Assembly: GCA_964555565.1 (NCBI GenBank)
Contig: CAZKTF010000228.1
Coordinates: forward strand, 1 to 5,864
From: CAZKTF01 sp964555565
Lineage (GTDB): Bacteria; Planctomycetota; JAJSAM01; JAKLKS01
Direction: 5' to 3'
DNA length: 5,864 nucleotides
This document shows, one piece after another, positions 1 through 5,861 of the stretch. A program made the position numbers and the translations under genes. Position 1 is the stretch's first letter. The number at the start of each line of letters is the position of its first letter. Under the pieces are notes generated by a model. That model saw only the letters and a list, made by a program, of their open reading frames with translations, was not told the DNA's origin and did not search any database.

Positions 1-2000
1 TCCGCGCCGGCGGGGTCGAGGCGGATCGCCTCCCTCGCCCCCTTCGCCGCCTCGGCGACGGCCCCCTTCGACCCGGAGCCGAGGGCGCCGCGGGAGCGTC
101 CGAGGCTGAGGCCCGCGAGACCCCGGCGGGCGGCCGCGTACCCGGGCGCCGCGGCCAGCGCGGCCCGGAACCGCTCCTCCGCCTGCCGCGGGCGCCCGAG
201 GAGGGCGAGGACCTCGCCCGCCCGGGAGAGCACCGCCGGATCGCCGGGGAAGGCGGCCACGGCCCCCTCCACCGCGGCGCGGGCGGCGGGGAAGTCCCCG
301 CCGAGCAGTTCCAGGTCCACGCGCGCGAGCCTGAGCTGCGGGAGGCCGGGGTCCAGGGCCTCGGCCCGGGCGAGCGCCTCCCGGGCCTCCGGGAGGAGCC
401 CCGCGTGCGCGCGGAGGATCCCGAGGTTCAGCCAGGCCGCGACCGACCCGGGGTCGGCGCTGAGCAGCGCCTCCAGGGCCTCCCGCGCCTCGGGCTCGCG
501 CCCGAGTCCCTCCAGCGCCTTCGCCCGGTTCACCGCGAGGGAGGCGCGGAAGTCGGCGGAGGCGGCGTCCCCGAGGGCCGGGACGAGCGCGGCCGCCCCC
601 TCGAGCACGGCCCGCGCCTCCTCGAACCGCCCCGCGCCCAGGCGCGCCACGCCGGCGTCGTGGAGCGCCCGCGCCCTCTCCAGAGGGGTCCGGGCGCGCT
701 CCGCGGCGGCCCCCTGGCTCCCGGCCGCGAGGTCGAAGAGCCTCCTCCCCTCGGCGGGGTCGCGGGCCCGGAGCGCCTCGTCGAGGAGCGCCTCGCCGAG
801 CTTCGCGTGCGCGAGCGCGCTCCCGGGCGCCCTCCTGACGGCGTCCTCCCACAGGCTCCGGGAGTCCTTCCATGCGGGGAGCCGGACCGCCAGCAGCGCG
901 AGGAGGGCCGCGGAGATCGGGGCCACGGCGCGTCCGGGGAGGAGCCACCCGGCCAGACCCGCGGCCACCGCGGCGGCCACGTACAGGTACCGCTCGGCAA
1001 ACAGGACCGAGGTGCGCGGGAACACCCCGTTGAAGGGCGCGAGCGCCACGAAGGTCCCGGCCAGCGCGGCGGCGAGCCCCGGGCGGCCCGCGCGGGCGAG
1101 GAGGATCGCGGCCGCCGGGACCGCGGCGAGGAGGAGGAGCCCCGCGGCGGTCTCGGCCCCGGCCCACCCGGGAACGATTCCGTGCTCGACGCTGAGCCCC
1201 CAGGGGACCGCCAGCAGCCGCACGTACCGCGCGAGCGCGGTCGCCGCCCCGAGGACCACCGCGCCCGCGGACTCCCCCCCGGGCGCCCCGGCCACGCCCT
1301 CCAGGCGCGCCACCGCGAGGTGGACGACCGTGAGCCCGGCGGCCACGGCCGCGTAGGGGAGCGTCGCCAGCAGCGCCCCGCGCCGCGACGCGCCCCGCGT
1401 CGCCCCGGCGAGGACCGCGAGGACGAGGAGTGCGGGAAGGACGACCACGCCGGCCTTGGCGAGCATGGCGAGGCCGAGGAGCGCCGCCCCCGCGGCGTGG
1501 AGCCCGGGCCTGCGCGGGGGGCCCTCGGCCCTGAGGTAGGCGATCCCCGAGAGCGCCGCCAGGGCGAAGGAGAGGAGGTCCTTGCGCGAGGCGACCCAGG
1601 CCACGGACTCCGAGACCGCCGGGTGGAGGGCGAAGAGCGCGCCCGCGGCCAGCGCCGCCCCCGAGCGCCGGGTGAGGAGGAGCACGAGCGCGGCGAGGAG
1701 CGCGGCGTCGAGCCCGTGCAGGAGGACCGAGTGCAGGTGGAAGCCGGCCGGGTCGAGGCCGAACAGCGCCCGGTCCGCCCCGAGGGAGAGCGCGTAGAGC
1801 GGCAGCCACGCGTGGCCCATCCGCTCCGTGAAGGCCGCCCCCGCCCCGCGCGCGGCCACGGGGTTCCCGAGGACGACCACGTCGTCGTCGTAGTTGACGA
1901 GGTCGAAGGAGGTCGTCCGGAGGGCCAGGTAGGCGGCGACGGCCAGGAGGGCCGGCAGGAGGACGACGACCGATCGCGGGAGCGGAGGGCGCCCGGTCAT
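1..2000 (-). CDS. TMTC-like GT-C membrane protein with C-terminal TPR repeats (3' end beyond window)
   Basis: The frame is open from ATG at 2000-1998 down to base 3 with no stop, giving 666 visible residues; the C-terminus lies outside the window. The N-terminal half has about eleven hydrophobic helices (first about 10-28, last about 361-377). Family hallmarks are an NYDDD motif at 36-40 after helix 1 (the acidic pair expected in GT-C enzymes), a FALHPAVSESVAWVASRKD stretch at about 123-141, an LAKAG segment near 181-184 and an AERYLYV motif at 335-341. Residues about 447-666 form at least five TPR-like units of about 34 residues (near 447, 488, 521, 554 and 588), then a Gly/Ser-rich stretch and another REAIRLDP unit. 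Eukaryotic TMTC proteins (GT105) O-mannosylate secreted proteins; bacterial relatives are mostly uncharacterised, so glycosyl transfer from a lipid-linked sugar is inferred. The start overlaps the upstream lipoprotein stop as ATGA, implying coupled translation. Family call is good; substrate unknown. Confidence 0.85.
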   Translation of the reverse strand, partial: MTGRPPLPRSVVVLLPALLAVAAYLALRTTSFDLVNYDDDVVVLGNPVAARGAGAAFTERMGHAWLPLYALSLGADRALFGLDPAGFHLHSVLLHGLDAALLAALVLLLTRRSGAALAAGALFALHPAVSESVAWVASRKDLLSFALAALSGIAYLRAEGPPRRPGLHAAGAALLGLAMLAKAGVVVLPALLVLAVLAGATRGASRRGALLATLPYAAVAAGLTVVHLAVARLEGVAGAPGGESAGAVVLGAATALARYVRLLAVPWGLSVEHGIVPGWAGAETAAGLLLLAAVPAAAILLARAGRPGLAAALAGTFVALAPFNGVFPRTSVLFAERYLYVAAAVAAGLAGWLLPGRAVAPISAALLALLAVRLPAWKDSRSLWEDAVRRAPGSALAHAKLGEALLDEALRARDPAEGRRLFDLAAGSQGAAAERARTPLERARALHDAGVARLGAGRFEEARAVLEGAAALVPALGDAASADFRASLAVNRAKALEGLGREPEAREALEALLSADPGSVAAWLNLGILRAHAGLLPEAREALARAEALDPGLPQLRLARVDLELLGGDFPAARAAVEGAVAAFPGDPAVLSRAGEVLALLGRPRQAEERFRAALAAAPGYAAARRGLAGLSLGRSRGALGSGSKGAVAEAAKGAREAIRLDPAGA

Positions 2001-2806
2001 CGCCTCTCGCGGACGCGGAGGATCGGGGAGCACCCGGCCAGGGATTCGCCGGGCGGGAGCCTCCAGGAGATCGTCCGCCCGGCCGGGCCGCTCCCGCCCG
2101 CGGGCTCGGCGTCGGGGACGACGATCCAGGGCCCCTCCCACACGCTCGCGCCGCCGCGGAGGAGGACGAGCCGCGCCTCCATGGGCGGGAGCGGCGGCCC
2201 CGGCAGGTCCAGGAGACGCACCCAGGCGGCAGGCCGCTCGGCCGTGAGTTCGGACCCGAGGCCCGCGCACTCGAGGCGCCCCCCCATGTAGGTCGTCCCG
2301 GGCGCGTCGGGGCCCTCGCGGGCGGTGGCGATCTCGGGCTCCCCGAGGATGACCTGGAAGGCCGTGGGCGTCCCGGCCCCGCGCCGCGTGCAGGTGACCC
2401 GGAGCGCCCGCGTCCCGCCGGCCGGGAGCGGACACTCCACCGTCTCGAAGCGCGGGCGGAAGGACGGGCCGCCGCCCGCCCCGGGGTAGGCGAAGACCAC
2501 GGAGACGAGGAAGTCCGGGAGGTCGCTCCGCGTCTCGTTGCGGAGCCGGAAGCTCGCCGTCGCGCCGGCCGGGTCGAGAAGCGGATCGAGGACCCGCACC
2601 CCGGTGATCACCATCGTCCCCTCAACGGCCGCGACGAAGGTGGGACCCCGGGTCTCCAGCGGCAGGACCCCCCCCTCGGGGCGCACCGGCTCGGCGGGGG
2701 CCGGGCGCGCGGGCGGCCGCGTCTCGGGGTCGCCGTCGCCCGAGGTGCCCGTGGCCCCGCACCCCGCTGCCGCCGCCGCCGCCAGGACCGTCACCCGGAA
2801 CCGCAT
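1997..2806 (-). CDS. Lipoprotein of unknown function
   Basis: This encodes 269 residues from ATG at 2806. A short basic N-terminus (MRFR), an alanine-rich hydrophobic core and Cys16 in an A-A-G-C context form a lipoprotein signal peptide, although Ala instead of Leu at -3 is a weak lipobox. A disordered, Pro/Gly/Asp-rich linker follows to about residue 45. The folded part starts near 55: about 60-155 alternates hydrophobic residues like a beta-sandwich, and the RLRNETRSDLPDFLVSVVFAY stretch (87-107) vaguely recalls DUF1425/YcfL or FxLYD-type lipoproteins, which I cannot confirm. A second part (205-255) contains EGPWIVVP. Four further cysteines (125, 139, 180, 259) could form disulfides outside the cytoplasm. 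The chosen start has a strong GAGGAGG ribosome site four bases upstream; a longer in-frame frame to 2908 would bury the signal peptide. Its stop overlaps the TMTC-like gene (ATGA), suggesting a joint envelope role. Confidence 0.8.
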   Translation of the reverse strand: MRFRVTVLAAAAAAGCGATGTSGDGDPETRPPARPAPAEPVRPEGGVLPLETRGPTFVAAVEGTMVITGVRVLDPLLDPAGATASFRLRNETRSDLPDFLVSVVFAYPGAGGGPSFRPRFETVECPLPAGGTRALRVTCTRRGAGTPTAFQVILGEPEIATAREGPDAPGTTYMGGRLECAGLGSELTAERPAAWVRLLDLPGPPLPPMEARLVLLRGGASVWEGPWIVVPDAEPAGGSGPAGRTISWRLPPGESLAGCSPILRVRERR

Positions 2807-2908
2807 CCCGCCTCCTCGCACTCCGCCGCACGTCACGGAAACCTCCGAATGTAACCATCGTGTCTCGGCCGGGGAGCGAATCCCGCGTCGCGGGGGACTG
2901 GCAGACAC
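2807..2908. other. Leader between REP-like doublet and lipoprotein gene
   Basis: About 100 bases with no gene. It holds a 13-base palindrome CCCGCG-T-CGCGGG (2882-2894), an AT-richer patch at about 2838-2863 with a weak -10-like TACATT (minus strand, 2853-2848) but no matching -35, and the two candidate ribosome sites of the lipoprotein gene. A separate promoter for the lipoprotein/TMTC-like pair could lie here, but no convincing one is visible. The palindrome could be an operator or chance in this base composition. Confidence 0.35.
2811..2817 (-). promoter_or_regulatory. Shine-Dalgarno site deciding the lipoprotein start
   Basis: On the minus strand this reads GAGGAGG, four bases before the ATG at 2806-2804. 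It is the best ribosome site in the window and supports starting the lipoprotein directly before its signal peptide. A second candidate lies 30 bases upstream in the same frame: GGAGGT (2846-2841) followed after TTCC by GTG (2836-2834). It would add ten residues before the signal peptide. Confidence 0.7.
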
Positions 2909-2937
2909 ACGGCGGGCGGGGCAAGCCCCGCCCCTAC
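2909..2937 (-). repeat. REP-like element 1
   Basis: On the minus strand GTAG (2937-2934) is followed by stem GGGCGGGGC, loop TT and GCCCCGCCC (stem spanning 2933-2914), then GCCGT. The nine base pairs are all perfect. It is the partner of the plus-strand copy at 2962-2990, with inner stem GGGC/GCCC in place of ACCC/GGGT. Confidence 0.7.
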
Positions 2938-2961
2938 CAAGGCCCCGGTTCCACCGCCGTT

Positions 2962-2990
2962 GTAGGGGCGACCCTTGGGTCGCCCGCCGT
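2962..2990 (+). repeat. REP-like element 2, abutting the transporter stop codon
   Basis: On the plus strand GTAG (2962-2965) is followed by stem GGGCGACCC (2966-2974), loop TT, GGGTCGCCC (2977-2985) and GCCGT. All nine pairs match. The element ends at 2990, the base next to the TGA stop of the transporter gene (2993-2991), so in transcript order it begins at the first untranslated base. Confidence 0.7.
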
Positions 2991-3914
2991 TCACTGGTCC
3001 CGCCTTCGCCAATCGCCGTAGCCCCAGCGCAGGACGGCGAGCATGAACACGGGGGACGCCGCCATGATGGTGGCGGCGACGGCCGTGTTGCCGAGGGAGA
3101 TGGCGAGGAGGGAGAGCCAGACCCCGAGGTAGGGTCCCGCCAGCGTGGCCAGGACGGCGACGCGGACGCCCTCGCGGTCCCTGAGCGCGGTCCGGAGTTC
3201 GCCCATCCGTCCGCGCGCCGCCGTGATCCCGAAGAGGGCCACGCCCGCCACCACCATCCGGAGGAGCGTCCCGAGCAGCGGGGCCACGGCCGTCCCCGAG
3301 AGCGCGGCGCCGTCCGGGTCCAGCCGGGGCGCGAGGCCCGCCCACTCCGCCATCCGCGACGCCGCGGGCGCGGACCCGACGCCGGCCTTGGCCAGGACGA
3401 GGCCCCCCGCCTGGCAGAGCGCCCCCACCGCGGCGAGGAGGAGCCCGCGCGCGAGGTGCGGGTGCGGGGCGCCCCCGGCCGCGCGCTCCGCCTGCACCCA
3501 GGCGACGCCCGCCATCGTGAGCGCCATGCCCGCGATCGCGGCCGGTCCGATCGACTCGCCGAGGAGGGGGACCGCGAGGAGGGCGACCACCCCCGGGACG
3601 AAGGTCGTCGTGAGGGCCGCGCGGCGCGCCCCGAGGAGGACGAGGGACTCGAAGTAGGCCGCGTCCCCCATGGCCAGCCCCACGACCCCGGAGGCCGCCA
3701 GCAGCGCCGCCTGCCGGGCCGGGAGCGACCAGGCCTCCCCGAGCACGAGCATCGTCCCCCCGAGGAGCGCCACGGCGCCGGCGAGCCGGAGCCGGTTCAG
3801 CCGGTCCGACCCCAGCCGGCGGCTCGCCTCGGCCAGCCAGACCCCGCTGAAGGCCCAGCACACCGCCGTCCCGAGGGCGGCCGCCTCGCCGGCGTGGGGG
3901 AAGGGGGCGGACAC
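2991..3914 (-). CDS. EamA-family (DMT superfamily) transporter, C-terminally short
   Basis: This encodes 307 residues and is very hydrophobic. Members of this superfamily are inner-membrane carriers with ten helices made of two five-helix EamA repeats, exporting amino acids, metabolites or nucleotide sugars. The first repeat is complete: helices near 12-29, 41-59, 68-86, 97-118 and 123-141, with the typical P-x-x-LLGE turn (107-120) and AGMALTMAGVAWV (128-140). The second repeat has helices near 157-178, 206-232, 249-271 and 276-296 but ends at SPVFMLAVLRWGYGDWRRRDQ, where the matching LGE turn and tenth helix should follow. The gene therefore looks shortened by about 25-30 residues, exactly at the REP-like pair. 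The start is GTG at 3914, six bases after the asnB stop and in the same frame, with no Shine-Dalgarno, so it probably depends on reinitiation after asnB. Substrate unknown. Confidence 0.85.
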   Translation of the reverse strand: MSAPFPHAGEAAALGTAVCWAFSGVWLAEASRRLGSDRLNRLRLAGAVALLGGTMLVLGEAWSLPARQAALLAASGVVGLAMGDAAYFESLVLLGARRAALTTTFVPGVVALLAVPLLGESIGPAAIAGMALTMAGVAWVQAERAAGGAPHPHLARGLLLAAVGALCQAGGLVLAKAGVGSAPAASRMAEWAGLAPRLDPDGAALSGTAVAPLLGTLLRMVVAGVALFGITAARGRMGELRTALRDREGVRVAVLATLAGPYLGVWLSLLAISLGNTAVAATIMAASPVFMLAVLRWGYGDWRRRDQ

Positions 3915-3920
3915 TTGTCG

Positions 3921-5771
3921 TCAGCGGTCCGTGAAGGCGCGGTGCCAGAGCTCCAGCGACGCGAGCGCCCAGAGCCTCCGGGCATCGACGTCCTCCGCGT
4001 CGAGGAGGGCCTCCACGGCCTCCGGGCGGGCGATCCCGCGCCGGCGCGCGGCCGCGTCGAGGAGGAGGTCGCGGAAGAAGCCCCGCAGCGGGCCCCTGGC
4101 CCAGAGGGCGAGCGGGACCGGGAAGCCCATCTTGTCGGTGCGCGCGAGCGTGGCCGGCGGGACGAACGGCCCCGCCGCGGCCCGGAGCAGCCCCTTGAGG
4201 CCCCCGCCGCCGAACCGCACCGCGGGCGGGGCCGCGAGCGCGCGCTGGAGGACCTCGCGCCCGAGGAGCGGGACCCGGGCCTCGATCCCGTGGGCCATGC
4301 TCGTGCGGTCCTCCACGTGGAGGAGCGCCGGGAGGAGGGTCCGCCGCTCGAACTCCGCCATGCGCTCCCGGAGGCCGCCGCGCGCGGGGAAGGCCGCGTC
4401 GAACCGCTCCCGCGGCCGGGAGATCTCGAGTTCGCGCGCCAGATCGACCCGCAGGAGACCGCCCATCCCGCCCCCGCGGTACACGAGCCCGAAGAACCTC
4501 TCCTCGGCCGGGGGGAAGAGGTCGGGCCCCGAGAAGGCCCGGGCGAGGAGGGGCTCATAGCCCCGGAGCGCGCCCAGGTGCGGGAGGAGCTCGAGGAGCG
4601 TTTCCGACTCCCCCGCCGCCGCGCGCCGGAGGGCCTCGCCGAACTCCACGACGAGGTGGCGCGCGTAGCCGCTGAAGAGCTCGTCCCCCCCCTGCCCGCC
4701 GAGGACGACGCGCACCCGGCGCGAGGCCTCCCGCGCCACGAACCAGGACGGGATCGCCCCCGGCCCCGCCATCGGCTCCCCCAGCGAGCGCATGATCCCG
4801 GGGAGCGCCTCGGCGACCTCCCGCGGGGAAACGACGACCTCGTGGAGATCGACCCCCAGCGCCGCCGCCGCGGCGCGCGCGTGCGGCCGCTCGTCGAAGG
4901 CGGGGCCCTCGTCGAAGGCGCCGTGAAAACAGGGGACTCTCCCCGCCAGCGCCGCCACGACCGTGGAATCGATTCCCCCCGACAGGAACGCCCCCACCGG
5001 GACGTCGGCGCGCAGAGCCCGCGACACGGTGCGCTCGAGCGCGCCCCGGAGGTCCTCGGCAGCCTCGCGCGGGTCCGCCGGGCCGCTCGCGGGTTCCGGC
5101 GGAGCCCACCACTCCCGCTCGCGGATCGACCCGGGGTGGATGTCGAGGAGGGAGCCGGGGGCGAGCCGGCGGATCCCCTGGAACAGGGTCCGCTCCGAGA
5201 GCGGGACCTGGAAGGCCAGGTACTCGAGGATCGCCTCCCGGTCCGCGACCGGGCGGCCGGGGAGCGCCGCCAGGATCCCGGCGGGCTCGCTCGCGAACAG
5301 GACCCGCGGCCCCTCCCGCGCCCAGTAGAGGGGCTTCACCCCGCTCGCGTCCCGCGCCAGCACGGTCCGCCGCCGCCGCGGGTCGTGGAACGCGAAGGCG
5401 AACATCCCGTCGAGCGCCGGGAGCGCGTCGAGGCCGCGGCGCACGAGGAGCCGGAGCAGCACCTCCGTGTCCCCCGCGGTCGCGAAGGCCTCCCCCTCCG
5501 CCTCCAGCGCCGCGCGGTGCTCCCGGTAGTCGAGGATCGCCCCGTTGAAGGTGAGGTGGCACCCGGTCGCCCGGTCCCCCATGGGCTGGCGGCTGCGCTC
5601 GGGGTCGAGGATGGCCAGCCGGCAGTTGCCGAGGGTGACCCCGCCCGGGAGCGCCGCCACCGCGGTGTCGTCGGGCCCGCGGTGCCGCAGGGCCGCGAGC
5701 ATCGCGCGGACCCGCTCCGCCTCGGGGGGCCCGTCCCCCTCGAGGTAGAGCACCCCCGCGATGCCGCACAT
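3921..5771 (-). CDS. asnB: Asparagine synthetase, glutamine-hydrolysing (AsnB family)
   Basis: This encodes 616 residues, a full-length cytoplasmic two-domain enzyme. The N-terminal class II glutamine amidotransferase (about 1-210) starts with the Cys2 nucleophile (MCGIAGV) and has RHRGPDD (29-35), the RLAIL segment with Arg51, Asn76-Gly77, GDTE with Asp101, GMFAFAF (122-128) and KPLYW (146-150). The synthetase domain (about 240-612) has the ATP PP-loop SGGIDS (264-269), FDE-x5-DER (286-295), GGQGGDELFSGY (358-369), DRTSMAHGIEARVPLL (488-503), Lys526 and RTDKMGFPVPL (544-554). The reaction is ATP-dependent amidation of aspartate using glutamine; some relatives instead amidate peptides or polysaccharide precursors. 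Unusual positions are Ala78 (normally Glu in NGE), Gln360 (Glu or Asp in most motifs) and Gly504 (normally Asp). The ATG lacks a Shine-Dalgarno; a -10-like box lies nine bases upstream. A transporter gene follows after six bases. Confidence 0.93.
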   Translation of the reverse strand: MCGIAGVLYLEGDGPPEAERVRAMLAALRHRGPDDTAVAALPGGVTLGNCRLAILDPERSRQPMGDRATGCHLTFNGAILDYREHRAALEAEGEAFATAGDTEVLLRLLVRRGLDALPALDGMFAFAFHDPRRRRTVLARDASGVKPLYWAREGPRVLFASEPAGILAALPGRPVADREAILEYLAFQVPLSERTLFQGIRRLAPGSLLDIHPGSIREREWWAPPEPASGPADPREAAEDLRGALERTVSRALRADVPVGAFLSGGIDSTVVAALAGRVPCFHGAFDEGPAFDERPHARAAAAALGVDLHEVVVSPREVAEALPGIMRSLGEPMAGPGAIPSWFVAREASRRVRVVLGGQGGDELFSGYARHLVVEFGEALRRAAAGESETLLELLPHLGALRGYEPLLARAFSGPDLFPPAEERFFGLVYRGGGMGGLLRVDLARELEISRPRERFDAAFPARGGLRERMAEFERRTLLPALLHVEDRTSMAHGIEARVPLLGREVLQRALAAPPAVRFGGGGLKGLLRAAAGPFVPPATLARTDKMGFPVPLALWARGPLRGFFRDLLLDAAARRRGIARPEAVEALLDAEDVDARRLWALASLELWHRAFTDR

Positions 5772-5780
5772 GGGGGGGCG

Positions 5781-5786
5781 AGCCTA
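5781..5786 (-). promoter_or_regulatory. asnB: Possible -10 box for asnB with very short leader
   Basis: On the minus strand this reads TAGGCT, a TAnnnT match, nine bases before the asnB ATG. The bases between are CG followed by seven C, with no ribosome site. Transcription starting six to eight bases after the box would leave a leader of only a few bases. No -35 match is visible, so this rests mainly on position. Confidence 0.35.
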
Positions 5787-5845
5787 CCCGGGGGGCGGCG
5801 CGGGCGACGACGATCGCGGCCTCTACCCGGGTCCCCGCACGCGGG

Positions 5846-5854
5846 TGCTACGAT
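5846..5854 (+). promoter_or_regulatory. Extended -10 promoter of the divergent gene
   Basis: TGCTACGAT matches an extended -10 (TG-n-TAnnnT); the hexamer TACGAT agrees with TATAAT at four of six positions. Seven bases (CCGGGCG) separate it from the ATG at 5862-5864, so transcription would begin at about the start codon, giving a leaderless mRNA. No -35 is visible, as is common for extended -10 promoters. Confidence 0.5.
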
Positions 5855-5861
5855 CCGGGCG

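Larger units (their letters stand above)
2909..2990. repeat. Inverted pair of REP-like palindromes (BIME-like doublet)
   Basis: Two 29-base elements in opposite orientation, 2909-2937 and 2962-2990, separated by 24 bases. Read from its own GTAG foot, each is GTAG, a 9-bp stem with a TT tip, then GCCGT. The GTAG feet face each other and the hairpins point outwards. Outer arms (10 and 9 bases) are identical; the inner stem differs but stays paired in both. A GTAG foot on a hairpin, intergenic position directly after a stop codon and paired opposite copies are the known features of REP elements, which are mobilised by RAYT (TnpA-REP) transposases. No RAYT gene is in the window. The pair could also fold into one long hairpin. 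Possible effects on the transporter mRNA 3' end or on transcription are inferred; there is no T-tract as in an intrinsic terminator. Confidence 0.75.
5772..5861. other. Divergent intergenic region with repeated CTACCCGGG
   Basis: Ninety bases between the asnB start and the presumed plus-strand gene. Besides the two -10-like boxes it contains the nine-base direct repeat CTACCCGGG at 5784-5792 and 5823-5831 (39 bases apart; the second extends to the palindrome ACCCGGGT) and an inverted repeat CCCGC-AC-GCGGG at 5834-5845 just upstream of the extended -10. These could be operator sites for shared control, or chance in GC-rich DNA. Confidence 0.35.

Noticed and set aside
405..2291. A 628-codon open frame on the plus strand.
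   Set aside because: It lies antisense across the TMTC-like gene and the lipoprotein gene; its product is low-complexity Arg/Gly/Pro/Glu without domains, as expected when stops are rare in GC-rich DNA. The minus-strand frame shows clear family motifs.
2848..2853. TACATT on the minus strand as a promoter -10 for the lipoprotein gene.
   Set aside because: No acceptable -35 or extended TG lies at the right distance, so it is mentioned only as part of the leader.
2909..2990. The inverted repeat as an intrinsic terminator, a CRISPR fragment or a riboswitch.
   Set aside because: There is no T-tract after either hairpin, only two units in opposite orientation with one 24-base spacer, and no conserved aptamer-like core. 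The GTAG foot fits a REP-like element better. A weaker role in transcript ends remains possible.
2833..3861. A 342-codon minus-strand frame across the transporter and the intergenic repeat.
   Set aside because: It is an out-of-frame shadow of the transporter, rich in Arg/Gly/Pro with no membrane helices, and it runs straight through the REP-like repeats.
4965..4976. A perfect 12-base palindrome GGAATCGATTCC.
   Set aside because: It lies inside asnB and encodes the conserved GIDS of the PP-loop, so the protein constraint is enough to explain it.
4555..5769. A 404-codon minus-strand frame overlapping asnB.
   Set aside because: It is an out-of-frame shadow; the other minus frame carries all the asparagine synthetase motifs.
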